From an uncultured Bacteroidota bacterium (lineage in GTDB: Bacteria; Bacteroidota; Bacteroidia; Bacteroidales; P3), in assembly GCA_902793295.1 (NCBI GenBank), contig CADBDA010000006.1:62001-126000 (forward strand): 64,000 nt of DNA, given 5' to 3'. Shown here in pieces: positions 35,268 to 45,049 of the stretch. The notes under the pieces were generated by a model, which saw nothing but the letters and a program-made list of their open reading frames with translations, did not search any database and had not been told where the DNA came from. Both the position numbers and the translations under genes were made by a program. Within the stretch, counting starts at the first letter, position 1; every line of letters begins with the position of its first letter.

Positions 35268-36818
35268 ATGGATAAAATCAGCATTCTTTGGGCCGACGAC
35301 GAAATCGACCTCCTGAAACCCCATATCCTCTTTCTGGAAGAGAAAGGCTACCGCGTCATCCCCGTCACCTCGGGCAGCGAGGCCCTCGACGAACTGGCCG
35401 GCGGCAACATCGACCTGGTCTTTCTCGACGAGAATATGCCGGGTCTCAGCGGCTTGGTGACCCTCACCGAAATCAAGAGCCGCTTCCCGCAGGTGCCGGT
35501 CATCATGATCACCAAAAGCGAGGAGGAGCACATCATGGACGAGGCCTTGGGTGGCAAGATTTCCGACTATCTCATCAAGCCCGTCAACCCCAACCAAATT
35601 CTCCTTTCGGTCAAGAAGCATACGGAGGCTCGTCGCCTCGTCAGCGAGAAGTCGACGTTCAGCTACCAGCAGCAGTTCCGCGACATCAGCATGCAGTTGT
35701 CCGACAACCTGAATGCCGAAGAATGGATTGATGTCTATAAGAAGTTGGTCTATTGGGATTTGGAATTGGCTAATACACAGGACGACAACATCCACGACAT
35801 CTTCCTCTCCCAGAAGGCGGAGGCCAACCAGCAGTTCTGCAAATACTATGAACGCAACTATATCGACTGGGTGAACGGTGAGAAGGAAAAGCCGCTCATG
35901 TCGCCCACCGTGGTGCGCGAACGCCTTTTCCCCTTGCTCGAGGATGGCCGTCCCACCTTCATGATCGTCATCGACAATTTCCGCTACGACCAGTGGAAAT
36001 ATATCCAGCCCCTGCTCGAGAACTACCTCCACACCGACCGCGACGAAATCTACTACAGTATCATCCCCACCACCACCCAGTTCGCCCGCAACAGCATGTT
36101 CTCCGGCCTTATGCCTGCCGAAATCGAACGCAAGTATCCCCAGTACTGGGTCAACGAGGACGAGGAGGGCTTCAAAAACCAGTTCGAGTCCGAACTGCTG
36201 GGCGAAAACCTCCGCCGTCATGGGTTCAACCTGAAACACAGCTACAACAAGGTGCTCAACGTCCAGCATGGCAAGCGGCTGGTCGACAGTCTTCCCAATC
36301 TGATGCACAACAAGCTGAATGTCATTATCTACAACTTCATCGATATGCTTTCGCATGCGCGTACCGACAGCAATATCGTCCGCGAACTGGCCCAGGACGA
36401 GCGTGCCTATCGTTCGGTCACCCTCTCGTGGATGGAGTATTCGCCCCTTTTGGAGGTCATCAAGTTCCTCGCTGACCACGATGTCAATGTGGTCATCACC
36501 ACCGACCACGGTTCGGTGCGTATCGACAACCCTGTGCGTGTCAAGGGCGACCGCGACATCTCGGTCAACCTGCGCTACAAGCAGGGCCGTCTGCTCGACT
36601 ACAACCCCAAGCAGGTCTTCGAAGTCAAAGAACCACGCAAGATTTTCCTGCCCAAACGCTATGTCACCTCCCCCTACATCTTCGCCCACAACAACGACTT
36701 CTTCGCCTACCCCAACAATTACAACCAGTACGTGCAGTACTACATGAACACCTTCCAGCACGGCGGCATCTCGATGGAGGAAATTCTCATCCCCTTCATC
36801 ACCCTCCGCAACAAATAA
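35268..36818 (+). CDS. porX: T9SS response regulator PorX (PglZ-domain)
   Basis: A 516-residue two-domain regulator of T9SS genes. The receiver domain (about 1-120) has the phospho-acceptor Asp54 in FLDENMPG and acidic residues D10-D11. A linker (about 120-200) is followed by a PglZ domain of the alkaline-phosphatase superfamily: MIVIDNFRYDQWK, the nucleophile-type Thr in TTTQFARNSMFSG, and ITTDHGSVRIDNPVR. In P. gingivalis and Flavobacterium PorX, with the sensor PorY, controls T9SS expression. No PorY is in the window. The ATG at 35268 (MDKISILWADDE) was chosen over an upstream in-frame start at 35112 that would overlap the promoter gap. Confidence 0.93.
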   Translation: MDKISILWADDEIDLLKPHILFLEEKGYRVIPVTSGSEALDELAGGNIDLVFLDENMPGLSGLVTLTEIKSRFPQVPVIMITKSEEEHIMDEALGGKISDYLIKPVNPNQILLSVKKHTEARRLVSEKSTFSYQQQFRDISMQLSDNLNAEEWIDVYKKLVYWDLELANTQDDNIHDIFLSQKAEANQQFCKYYERNYIDWVNGEKEKPLMSPTVVRERLFPLLEDGRPTFMIVIDNFRYDQWKYIQPLLENYLHTDRDEIYYSIIPTTTQFARNSMFSGLMPAEIERKYPQYWVNEDEEGFKNQFESELLGENLRRHGFNLKHSYNKVLNVQHGKRLVDSLPNLMHNKLNVIIYNFIDMLSHARTDSNIVRELAQDERAYRSVTLSWMEYSPLLEVIKFLADHDVNVVITTDHGSVRIDNPVRVKGDRDISVNLRYKQGRLLDYNPKQVFEVKEPRKIFLPKRYVTSPYIFAHNNDFFAYPNNYNQYVQYYMNTFQHGGISMEEILIPFITLRNK

Positions 36819-36954
36819 GCCCATCCTTTGATCGGTAAGCGGACCGCTGGTCTGCAAAAACCCATCAAATTCTGCATCCGCCAAAACCGGGATGGGCGAA
36901 CTATGTCTCGAAAATCCAACTCCCAAACGCTTCGTTTCCCTTTGTGTCGAGCGC

Positions 36955-38040
36955 TTATTTCAGTGTTGCCACCACGTATTCCGACTGGGTGCCGATGCGG
37001 TATTTGGCACCCCAGATGCCCATCCCCGAGCTGACGTAGTATTGCGTCGCGCCGCGTTGGTGGCTGCCCCACGAGCATTCGTAGAGGACGTCGGTCAGCC
37101 ACGATAGGGGCCATATCTGGCCGCGATGGGTGTGTCCGCTGAATTGGAAGTCGATGTGCTGTGCTTCGGCCTCCTCCAGATGGTAGGGTTGGTGGTCGAG
37201 CAGAATGGTGTATGTGGTGTCGCCGATAGCGAAGTCTTTCAGTCTTTTGCGTCGTTGGTTGCTGCGGTCGTCGCGACCTATGATGGTGACACCGTCAAAT
37301 GCGGCGACGCTGTCAATCAGTAGGTTGATGCCTGCTTCACGATAGAAGCGTTCGGCGTCGGGTTCGCCGGCAATGTATTCGTGGTTGCCCAAACAGGCGT
37401 AGATGGGCGCTTTGATGCGGCGGAATTCGGCGGCCATATCCTCTTCCATCACGGGACGGAAGCTGTAGTCGATGATGTCGCCGGCAATCAGCACCATGTC
37501 AGGCTTTTCAGCATTGATAAGGTCTACCCACATGGCCAGGTCGGCGCGGCGGTTGTGGTAGCCAATGTGCAGGTCTGAGGCCATCACAATCGTCAGCGGC
37601 TGTTCCACGTGTCCATGGCTGTCCAGGTCGATGGCCACTCGCTCCTTGTGGCGGTAGTGGATGCCGGCCCAGACAAACACGACCGTCATCAGTAGCGTTA
37701 TTCCCGCTGCGGTGGGAAGGCTGTCGTGCAGCATCGACCGCGGCACCAGATGCACCAGGCGTCCCAGGTCCAGCAGTGCGAAGACCATCACCAGATAACA
37801 GAGGATGATCAGCGTCTTGTTGCCGATGTTGTACACGGCCGAAGCCATTCCGAGCGGCAGCTGGTTCATCAGGGGGGTGAAGCCGACAAATTCGAGTGCG
37901 AAGCAGAGTGTTCCGAGAGCCACTAGCGTCCATTTGGCCCAATGGGGCAGCGGCACCACCGCCCATACGTGCCAGCCGACGTAAATCAGCAGCCCGATGA
38001 GAATCAGTATGAGGGGCAATAGTCTTAAAAACATCTTCAT
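36955..38040 (-). CDS. Membrane-bound metallophosphoesterase
   Basis: A 361-residue protein with three to four N-terminal transmembrane helices (LLPLILILIGLLIYV; VVPLPHWAKWTLVALGTLCFA; ILCYLVMVFALL; GITLLMTVVFVWAGIH) and a calcineurin-like phosphoesterase domain: MASDLHIGYHN, LIAGDIIDY, CLGNHEY and SGHTHRGQIWP, which supply the two-metal ligands. It resembles YkuE/YaeI-type UDP-2,3-diacylglucosamine hydrolase-like or unassigned membrane phosphodiesterases. The substrate cannot be read. ATG at 38040 (MKMFLR) was chosen over an upstream in-frame start at 38088. Confidence 0.85.
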   Translation of the reverse strand: MKMFLRLLPLILILIGLLIYVGWHVWAVVPLPHWAKWTLVALGTLCFALEFVGFTPLMNQLPLGMASAVYNIGNKTLIILCYLVMVFALLDLGRLVHLVPRSMLHDSLPTAAGITLLMTVVFVWAGIHYRHKERVAIDLDSHGHVEQPLTIVMASDLHIGYHNRRADLAMWVDLINAEKPDMVLIAGDIIDYSFRPVMEEDMAAEFRRIKAPIYACLGNHEYIAGEPDAERFYREAGINLLIDSVAAFDGVTIIGRDDRSNQRRKRLKDFAIGDTTYTILLDHQPYHLEEAEAQHIDFQFSGHTHRGQIWPLSWLTDVLYECSWGSHQRGATQYYVSSGMGIWGAKYRIGTQSEYVVATLK

Positions 38041-38127
38041 CTTTAGGGTTTGGTGATGGGTGGCGGACCTTATGTCCTTTCGCTTCACGATTGGTGCAGC
38101 CGGTCCGTCTGTGCATCAATGTTTGCT

Positions 38128-40254
38128 CTAAGATTTCATTGTCAGTGAAATGCGGTGGCGTCGCAGGTCCACTTCCATCACTTTCACTTGCACGTGCTGG
38201 TGCAGGTGTACCACTTCGTTGGGATCGTTCACACGGCGGTTGGCCAACTGCGAGATGTGGACCAATCCGTCCTGGTGCACTCCCACGTCGACAAAGGCGC
38301 CGAAGGCGGTGATGTTTGTCACAATGCCAGGCAGCACCATGCCTTCCTTCAGGTCTTCGATGCGGGTGACATTCTTGTCGAATTCGAAGACCTCGAATTT
38401 GGCGCGGGGGTCGAGTCCGGGTTTGTCAAGTTCTTTCATGATGTCCTGCAGGGTGGGCAGTCCGCAGTCGTCGCTGACAAACTGGTTGATGTCGATTTTT
38501 GAACGGAGGGCTTTGTCCTTCATCAGCTCTTCGACCGAAGCGCCCACGCCTTTGGCCATTTTTTCCACCAGAGCGTAGCGCTCGGGGTGTACAGCGCTGC
38601 GGTCAAGGGGGTTGTCGCTTTCGCGGACGCGGAGAAATCCGGCGCATTGCTCGAAGGCTTTGGCACCCAGCCGTTGCACCTGCAGCAGCTCGTGGCGGTT
38701 GTGGAAGGCTCCGTGGCTGTTGCGGTAGTCTACAATGTTCGTGGCCAGCGCGGGTCCGATGCCGCTGACGTACGACAACAGTTCGCGGCTGGCGGTGTTC
38801 AGCTCCACACCGACGCTGTTCACACAGCTCACCACCACGTCCTCCAGGCTGTCGTGCAGCAGGGTCTGGTCCACGTCGTGCTGGTACTGGCCCACACCGA
38901 TGCTCTTGGGGTCTATCTTCACCAGCTCGCTGAGGGGATCCATCAGCCGGCGGCCGATGCTTACGGCGCCGCGCACGGTGACGTCATAGTCGGGGAACTC
39001 CTGTCGCGCCACATCTGAGGCACTGTATACCGATGCGCCGTTTTCGCTCACCATCACGGCAATGATTTTGTTTTTGAAGTGGCAGCGTTTCACCACCTCC
39101 TCGGTTTCGCGGCCAGCGGTGCCGTTGCCGATGGCTATGGCTTCGATTTTGAAGGCTTCTGCCAGTGCTTCCAGCTTGGCTACGGCGGCCCGCTCTTCGC
39201 GCACCGAGGTGAAGGGGTAGATGGTCTCGTTGTGCAGCAGCTGCCCTTGGGCGTCCAGACACACCACCTTGCAACCCGTGCGGAATCCGGGGTCGATGGC
39301 CAGCGTGCGCTTCTGTCCGAGCGGCGATGCCAGCAGCAGCTGTCGTAGGTTCTCGGCAAAGACCTTGATGGCCTCCTTGTCGGCACGCTCCTTGAGCAGG
39401 TTGTAGTATTCCGTTTCTATTGAGGGGGCCAGCAGTCGTTTGTAGCCGTCGCGAACGGCGGCCGACACCTGTTGCGACGACTCGTAGTTGCCGCGTACAA
39501 ACTGGCGTTCCAGGGCCTCTACGGCGGGCGCCTCCTCGTCAGGAACTATCTTCACGCGCAGCAGCCCCTCGCTCTCGCCGCGAAAAAGGGCAAGGATGCG
39601 GTGCGAAGGGGCACGCATGGCATTCTCTTTCCAGTCGAACCACGACTGGAATTTGCCGGCTTCCTCCTCTTTGGCTTTCACCACTTTGGAACTGAGCATG
39701 GCTGTGCGGCGGAAGATATTGCGCACCTTGTTGCGGGCGCCGATGTCCTCACTGACATGTTCGGCAATGATGTCGCGTGCACCTGCCAACGCCTCGTCGG
39801 TGTCCTTCACGCCTTTCGCCTCGTCGATGTAGGGCTGTGCCAGCTGCTCCACGTCGCATTGATATTGCTTCATCAGCGCGTCGGCCAGCGGCTGCAGTCC
39901 TTTTTCCACGGCCATGCTGGCGCGGGTTTTGCGTTTGGGCTTGTAGGGCAGGTAGAGGTCCTCCAGTTCGGTCAGCGTGGTGGCGTCAGCTATCTGCTGC
40001 TGCAGTTGGGGCGTCAACTTGCCTTGTTCGCCGATACTTTGCAGTATGGCTTCACGGCGTTTGTCGAGCTCTTTCAGCTTCAGCAGCATGTCGCGGATGG
40101 CGGCAATCTGCACCTCGTTGAGGTTGCCGGTCATCTCCTTGCGGTAGCGGGCGATGAAAGGTACGGTGGCACCTTGTTCCAGCAGTTCGATGGTGTGCTC
40201 CACCTGTCGCACCCTGACGTTGATTTGGCTGGCAATGATATTGGCGTAGTTCAT
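38128..40254 (-). CDS. tex: RNA-binding transcription accessory protein Tex
   Basis: A 708-residue Tex protein: the N-terminal helical domain (FIARYRKEMTGNLNEVQIAAI), the YqgF-like fold (LAIDPGFRTGCKVVCLDAQG), tandem HhH motifs (LLSYVSGIGPALATNIV; GAKAFEQCAGFLRV) and a C-terminal S1 RNA-binding domain (GIVTNITAFGAFVDVGVHQDG). Tex binds nucleic acid and affects transcription in other bacteria; its precise role is unsettled. Length and domain order are normal. A promoter with TACCTTTG is at 40311-40318. Confidence 0.95.
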   Translation of the reverse strand: MNYANIIASQINVRVRQVEHTIELLEQGATVPFIARYRKEMTGNLNEVQIAAIRDMLLKLKELDKRREAILQSIGEQGKLTPQLQQQIADATTLTELEDLYLPYKPKRKTRASMAVEKGLQPLADALMKQYQCDVEQLAQPYIDEAKGVKDTDEALAGARDIIAEHVSEDIGARNKVRNIFRRTAMLSSKVVKAKEEEAGKFQSWFDWKENAMRAPSHRILALFRGESEGLLRVKIVPDEEAPAVEALERQFVRGNYESSQQVSAAVRDGYKRLLAPSIETEYYNLLKERADKEAIKVFAENLRQLLLASPLGQKRTLAIDPGFRTGCKVVCLDAQGQLLHNETIYPFTSVREERAAVAKLEALAEAFKIEAIAIGNGTAGRETEEVVKRCHFKNKIIAVMVSENGASVYSASDVARQEFPDYDVTVRGAVSIGRRLMDPLSELVKIDPKSIGVGQYQHDVDQTLLHDSLEDVVVSCVNSVGVELNTASRELLSYVSGIGPALATNIVDYRNSHGAFHNRHELLQVQRLGAKAFEQCAGFLRVRESDNPLDRSAVHPERYALVEKMAKGVGASVEELMKDKALRSKIDINQFVSDDCGLPTLQDIMKELDKPGLDPRAKFEVFEFDKNVTRIEDLKEGMVLPGIVTNITAFGAFVDVGVHQDGLVHISQLANRRVNDPNEVVHLHQHVQVKVMEVDLRRHRISLTMKS

Positions 40255-40310
40255 CTTTGTGGGTTGTAAATCAGTTTGGTAGAAACCAATCGGTTCCGTT
40301 TGTCAATTTA

Positions 40311-40318
40311 CAAAGGTA
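40311..40318 (-). promoter_or_regulatory. Bacteroidota-type promoter for tex
   Basis: The minus strand reads TACCTTTG, 57 bp before the tex start codon. Confidence 0.6.
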
Positions 40319-40481
40319 AGTGAATTTTGTGAAAAGAAAAAACCATATCGCCATTTTTCGGTGCAAGTATGTGACTGTTAGATGGTTCGACCGCTTTTGG
40401 CACTCCCGCTGTTTTTTATTTTCGGGTGAACAAAATATTATTGGCACAATTGCGTTATCCCAACTAACAAATCGCAACGAC

Positions 40482-41078
40482 ATGAAGAAAGTCCTCTTAA
40501 TCATAGCCCTCATGGCTTCGCTCACCGTGGCGTCGGCCCAGGAGGTGAGTGCCCGCGCCAAAGCCATGCGTATGATGAATTTCGCCAATCCGGAATACAT
40601 GGTGAAGGACATCAAGATTTTTATCGACACCATGACTGTCTACTCGCTGGCCGACTATGTCATCTATCCTATCGGCAAGTGGGAGAATGTCGAACAGTAC
40701 ATCACCAACACCCAGCTGCAGTGGTACCGTGAGGTGGGTTACAAACGCTACTTCGACTCGATGATGGTGTCGGTCAATACCCTCCGCCGTCTCGACGACA
40801 GCTACATCGACATGTATCGCAGCATCGCCACCGGACGGGTGGAGATGATTGCCGGCAAGATTACCGACCCTGAGGTGGTGCTTGACAACGGCATCCATGT
40901 CGGCATGTCCAAGGACGAAGTCTTCCGCGTGCTCTTCAAGCGCTTCCCCAAATCCTACGTCTCCGACATCAACGTCCTCAAGGTCATCAGCGGCGCCGGC
41001 GAAGTGGGACAGATCTATACCTTTCGCGGCAACAAGCTGCGCCATATCGGCATCATCTCCAAGTACAAATACTATTGA
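40482..41078 (+). CDS. Small secreted protein, possibly BamE-like C-terminus
   Basis: A 198-residue protein with a clear signal peptide (about residues 1-19, ending ASAQ). Its mature part has no recognised enzyme motif. The C-terminal region (GIHVGMSKDEVFRVLFKRF, IYTFRGNKLRHIGIIS) vaguely resembles the SmpA/BamE repeat fold, where a Gly-Met-Ser-x-x-Glu-Val motif is common. This is a weak inference. It starts at ATG 40482; the preceding in-frame residues to 40320 look like intergenic translation. It is followed after 85 bp by nadD. Confidence 0.6.
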   Translation: MKKVLLIIALMASLTVASAQEVSARAKAMRMMNFANPEYMVKDIKIFIDTMTVYSLADYVIYPIGKWENVEQYITNTQLQWYREVGYKRYFDSMMVSVNTLRRLDDSYIDMYRSIATGRVEMIAGKITDPEVVLDNGIHVGMSKDEVFRVLFKRFPKSYVSDINVLKVISGAGEVGQIYTFRGNKLRHIGIISKYKYY

Positions 41079-41163
41079 TCCCCTTTGTCGCTCCATCCGC
41101 AGACCGTTAGCTTCGATGGGGTAGGAGCGGCCCCCAAGTCTTTTAATATCTTTTTTGCTTAAG

Positions 41164-41754
41164 GTGAAACACATCGGACTCTTCTTCGGTTCGTTCAATC
41201 CCATCCATGTGGGACATCTCATCGTGGCCAACTCCATGTTAGAGCTCACTGATATGGATCAGGTGTGGTTCGTCGTGTCCCCCCAAAACCCCCTCAAGGA
41301 ACGCCGCACCCTTCTGGCCGACCACCATCGTTTGCAAATGGTCCGCGAAGCCATCGAGGACAATTACCGCATGCGGGCCAGCGACGTCGAATTCCATCTG
41401 CCTGTACCCTCCTACACCGTAGTCACGCTGGCCCATCTCAGCGAGCAGCACCCCGACAAGCGTTTTTCGCTCATCATGGGAGGCGACAATCTGGAGAATT
41501 TCCGCCGGTGGCGCAACTACGAGCACATCCTCGAGCACTACCACCTCTACGTCTATCCCCGTCCGGGAAGCCATCCCGACAGCCTCGCCGACCATCCCCA
41601 TGTCCATCTCGTCGATGTTCCTATGATGGACATCTCCTCCAGCTATATCCGCCAGCAGGTAGCCTCCGGCCATCCTCCTAAGTACCTGCTAACCGAACCC
41701 GTCTTCAACTACCTGACCGAAATGCATTTCTACGAAAAACCCACCAATCCCTAA
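41164..41754 (+). CDS. nadD: Nicotinate-nucleotide adenylyltransferase NadD
   Basis: A 196-residue nucleotidyltransferase that makes nicotinate adenine dinucleotide for NAD synthesis. Marks: GLFFGSFNPIHVGHLIVA (the GxFxPxHxGH motif), VVSPQNPLKE, MGGDNLENFRRW and the signature SSSYIRQQV (the ISSTxIR-type motif). Length is typical. An in-frame TTG at 41155 is three codons upstream; GTG at 41164 (MKHIGLFF) was chosen because it starts at the fold, though either is possible. Confidence 0.92.
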   Translation: MKHIGLFFGSFNPIHVGHLIVANSMLELTDMDQVWFVVSPQNPLKERRTLLADHHRLQMVREAIEDNYRMRASDVEFHLPVPSYTVVTLAHLSEQHPDKRFSLIMGGDNLENFRRWRNYEHILEHYHLYVYPRPGSHPDSLADHPHVHLVDVPMMDISSSYIRQQVASGHPPKYLLTEPVFNYLTEMHFYEKPTNP

Positions 41755-41920
41755 CTTCCCATCCCATCCCCACGAAAAATAAAAATAACATCCAACAACC
41801 CATCCCTCGCCGGAGATAAAAAGAACGACTGCCTGTCTGCCCCCAGCCTTTCCAAGATTCAAAAAAATTAAAAAGATTCCGCCCGCAGCAAGTCAGGGCA
41901 AGCGACCATCCATCCAAACA

Positions 41921-41945
41921 TAATAAAAGCCGACCGAAGTCGGCT
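41921..41945 (-). terminator. Terminator after the acidic/basic hypothetical gene
   Basis: The minus strand has AGCCGAC, loop TTCG, GTCGGCT followed by TTTTATTAT. It is about 69 bp downstream of the stop at 42014. Confidence 0.65.
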
Positions 41946-42013
41946 AATATAATAGGAATTTAAGAGATTTAAAAAGATTTCCAAGATCTCGCTCGCGAGG
42001 CGAGTAGGAGTCC

Positions 42014-42826
42014 CTATTTCTTCTTTGTCGTGGATTTCGTTGCTGTGGTTTTGGCTTTCGCCGTGGTGCCCTTCACCGTCTTGGTCGTTGTAGCCGCCGC
42101 CTTCTTGGCGGTGACCGTTTTAGCGCTCTTGCTAGCCGCTTTAGGCTTGTCTGGGCTCTTTGTCTGTTTGGCTTTGCGCACGTCGACGCCCACAGCCTTT
42201 ACGGCTTTCACAGCGCGGCTCTCTTTTTTCTTGCCACGTTTCTCGTCTGGCGGGTTGTCCTCGCGGAGCAATCCTTCGCCCGCGTCGGCCTCGTCCAGCA
42301 GTGCCTCGATGTCCAGCAACTCATCGTCGTCCGGTTCCATGTCCTCGTCGTGGTCTTCGTCGTCTTCCTCATCGTCGGTGTCGTCGGCAAGGTCGGCAAA
42401 TTCGCTTTCCAGGTCTTCGTTGGCCATCTCAAATTCTTTCTTGTCTTCCGGCAGGCCTTCGAACATCTCTTCGTAGGCGCCATGTTTCAGTCTGCCGACA
42501 GAGTGTCCGCCGCCCTCTTCTTTTTCTATGGCTTCCGACAGCGGTGCGAATTCGGGCTCCTCCTGGTCGTCGCCGTCGTATAGGTCTTTGTCCAGGTCTT
42601 CTTCAACAAGGCCGGTGTCGATCTTGACGTCGAATTTGATCATGTATGAGGTGTCCTCGGTCTCAAGTGGCACGACGAAAATAGGGTCGCCGTTCGGTTT
42701 TATAGTCTTTTGGAGGTAGTCCTTATATCCTTCGGGATAAGCTTCTTTGAAGAGTTCCCGAATGTCTTCGGATAAGTTTTTGTAGCTGATAATCAGTTTC
42801 TTTTTTCGATTTCTGTGGTCTGTCAT
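42014..42826 (-). CDS. Hypothetical protein with acidic middle and Lys/Thr/Ala-rich tail
   Basis: A 270-residue protein of unknown function. The first about 90 residues fold-like segment (KKKLIISYKNLSEDIRELF; PIFVVPLETEDTSYMIKFDV) is shared by a Bacteroidales hypothetical family. Residues about 90-185 are strongly acidic (DDTDDEEDDEDHDEDMEP), and the last 70 residues are a histone-H1-like Lys/Ala/Thr tail (VTAKKAAATTTKTVKGTTAK). The tail may bind nucleic acid; this is inferred from composition only. The ATG at 42826 (MTDHRNRKKK) was chosen over an upstream start at 42874. Confidence 0.75.
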   Translation of the reverse strand: MTDHRNRKKKLIISYKNLSEDIRELFKEAYPEGYKDYLQKTIKPNGDPIFVVPLETEDTSYMIKFDVKIDTGLVEEDLDKDLYDGDDQEEPEFAPLSEAIEKEEGGGHSVGRLKHGAYEEMFEGLPEDKKEFEMANEDLESEFADLADDTDDEEDDEDHDEDMEPDDDELLDIEALLDEADAGEGLLREDNPPDEKRGKKKESRAVKAVKAVGVDVRKAKQTKSPDKPKAASKSAKTVTAKKAAATTTKTVKGTTAKAKTTATKSTTKKK

Positions 42827-42944
42827 TGCCGAAAAATTTTGTGCAAGTATAGTAAGATTATCTAAAATGGGCAAAATTTTTTTTCATTTTGCATGAAATT
42901 TCAAGGCGTTTGGGCCTTTTGGGGAACTGATCTGTCGACTTCCG

Positions 42945-44840
42945 TCAGGCAACGACTATCGTTTCGTCGTCTTCCACGCGCAGGTTGTTCATGATGAAAT
43001 CGCGTCGTTCCAGGGTGTTCTCGCCCATGTAGAAGCTGAGGACTGCTTTCGTGTCAAAGTCTTTGTGTAGCAGTACAGGGTCCAGACGCATGTCTTTGCC
43101 GATAAAGTTCTTGAATTCGTCTGGTGATATCTCTCCCAGACCTTTGAATCGGGTGATTTCTGCGTTGGGGGTGGTGTTGATGGCGGCTATTCGCTCGTCG
43201 TCGGTGTAGCAGTAGTGCGTCTTCTGCTTGTTGCGGACGCGGAACAGGGGTGTCTGCAGTATGTAGACGTGCCCCGTGCGGATCAGCTCCGGGTAGAAGC
43301 GCAGAAAGAAGGTGAGCAGCAGCAGTCGTATGTGCATACCGTCCACATCGGCATCGGTCGCTATCACCACGTTGTTGTATCGCAGGTTTTCCATCCCGTC
43401 GTCAATGTCCAGGGCATTGTGCAGCAGGTTCAGCTCTTCGTTCTTGTAGACGTCCACTTTGCTGATGCTGTAAGTGTTCTTCGGTTTGCCGCGCAGGCTG
43501 AAGACGGCTTGCGTCGCCACATCCCTGCTTTTGGTAATCGAGCCGCTGGCCGAGTCGCCCTCTGTGATGAAGATGGTTGTTTCCAGCCGCCTGGCGTTAT
43601 TCGAGTTGTAGTGTATGTGGCAGTCGCGCAGCTTGCGGTTGTTGAGGCTGGCTTTCTTGCTGCTTTCGCGGGCCACCTTTTTGATGCCGGCAATCTCTTT
43701 GCGTTCTTTCTCGTTTTGGTTGATTTTCTGCAGCATGGCGTCGGCGGTGGCGGCGTTCATGTGCAGGTAGTTGTCCAGGTTGCGTTTCAGTATGTCCAGA
43801 ACGTAGGTCTTCAGCACGGGGCTGTCGTTTGTGCCGTCGGCGTTGTTGGGGGCCAGGTGGGTGGAACCCAGTTTGGTTTTGGTTTGGGCTTCAAACACAG
43901 GCTCCTGAATGCGGACGCACAAGGCGCAGACGAGTCCCTGACGGAAGACGGCAGGCTCGTAGTCTTTCTTGAAGAATTCGCGCACCACGCGGGCAAAACC
44001 TTCGCGGAAGGCGCTTTGGTGGGTACCGCCTTCGGTTGTGTGCTGCCCGTTGACAAAGCTGTAGTAGTAGTCCGCACTCTGTCCGTTGACGTGCGTGAAG
44101 GCGCATTCGAAGTCCCCCTCCTTGATGTGCACCACCGGGTAGAGCCCTTCGGCGTCCATGTTGTGCTCCAGCAGGTCCAGCAGTCCGTTTTTGGAGTAGT
44201 AGCGGCGGTCGTTGTAGTACAGCGTCAGCCCCTTGTTCAGGTACGCGTAGTTCCAGATGCGCTCCTCTACGTATTCGCCCACAAAGTGGTAGTTGCCAAA
44301 GAGTTTGTTGTCAGGGACAAATTCGACAAGGGTGCCGTTCTCTTCCGCACAGTCGATAATGCCGCTGTCGTTTGTCAGACGCCCTTCGGCGAATTCGGCG
44401 TAGCGGCATTTGCCGTCGCGCACGGCCTGCACCTTGAAGTACGAGCTGAGCGCGTTCACGGCCTTCGTGCCGACGCCGTTCAGTCCGACAGATTTCTGGA
44501 ACACTTTGCTGTCGTATTTGGCACCGGTGTTCAGCTTGCTCACTGCGTCCACAATGCTGCCCAGCGGTATGCCACGGCCGAAGTCGCGGATGCTCACACG
44601 ACGCTCCCCAAAGTCGATTTTGACATTGATGCGTTTGCCGTAACCCGACGTGAATTCGTCGATGGCGTTGTCGATGACTTCTTTGATCAGCACGTAGATG
44701 CCGTCGTCGTGCGAGCTGCCGTCGCCCAGCTTGCCGATGTACATGCCGGGTCGCAGACGGATGTGCTCCATGTCTTCCAGATGGATGATGCTAGATTCGT
44801 CGTAGTCGTTGATAACGGGGGATATGATGTCTTCTTCCAT
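42945..44840 (-). CDS. parE: Type IIA DNA topoisomerase ATPase subunit, ParE/GyrB-like
   Basis: A 631-residue ATPase subunit of a type IIA topoisomerase. The GHKL domain has [15 protein letters not shown] and [11 protein letters not shown], with GFGRGI-type DFGRGIPLG and [12 protein letters not shown]; the TOPRIM domain has [16 protein letters not shown] and [16 protein letters not shown]; and the C-terminus has [15 protein letters not shown]. It is named ParE because short B subunits of this type are annotated topoisomerase IV subunit B in Bacteroidota, but GyrB is not excluded. No parC is adjacent in the window. ATG at 44840 (MEEDIISP). Confidence 0.85.
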   Translation of the reverse strand: MEEDIISPVINDYDESSIIHLEDMEHIRLRPGMYIGKLGDGSSHDDGIYVLIKEVIDNAIDEFTSGYGKRINVKIDFGERRVSIRDFGRGIPLGSIVDAVSKLNTGAKYDSKVFQKSVGLNGVGTKAVNALSSYFKVQAVRDGKCRYAEFAEGRLTNDSGIIDCAEENGTLVEFVPDNKLFGNYHFVGEYVEERIWNYAYLNKGLTLYYNDRRYYSKNGLLDLLEHNMDAEGLYPVVHIKEGDFECAFTHVNGQSADYYYSFVNGQHTTEGGTHQSAFREGFARVVREFFKKDYEPAVFRQGLVCALCVRIQEPVFEAQTKTKLGSTHLAPNNADGTNDSPVLKTYVLDILKRNLDNYLHMNAATADAMLQKINQNEKERKEIAGIKKVARESSKKASLNNRKLRDCHIHYNSNNARRLETTIFITEGDSASGSITKSRDVATQAVFSLRGKPKNTYSISKVDVYKNEELNLLHNALDIDDGMENLRYNNVVIATDADVDGMHIRLLLLTFFLRFYPELIRTGHVYILQTPLFRVRNKQKTHYCYTDDERIAAINTTPNAEITRFKGLGEISPDEFKNFIGKDMRLDPVLLHKDFDTKAVLSFYMGENTLERRDFIMNNLRVEDDETIVVA

Positions 44841-44907
44841 GATTAAAACAGAGTGTAGTGATTGAAAATCAGATGCAAAATAGAGGTTTTTGCATCGTTT
44901 CATTCTG

Positions 44908-44915
44908 CAAAAATA
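44908..44915 (-). promoter_or_regulatory. Bacteroidota-type promoter for parE
   Basis: The minus strand reads TATTTTTG, 68 bp before the parE start codon. Confidence 0.55.
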
Positions 44916-45049
44916 CTAAGAAAGAACAATTCAAAAGCGGACTTCGCTCTTTTTTTTCCCCACAAAGATTGTTGAAAACTCTTGAGTGGAAACTGTAAAA
45001 TTTTCTTTGAAAGTGCTACATATAGTACGAAAACATATTTTTTTACGTT

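Noticed and set aside
35112..36926. 600-residue N-terminal extension of Mfd
   Set aside because: It is antisense to porX; the Mfd family N-terminus starts at 35111.
43215..44846. 543-aa plus-strand open frame
   Set aside because: It is antisense to the parE-type gene with intact GHKL and TOPRIM motifs.
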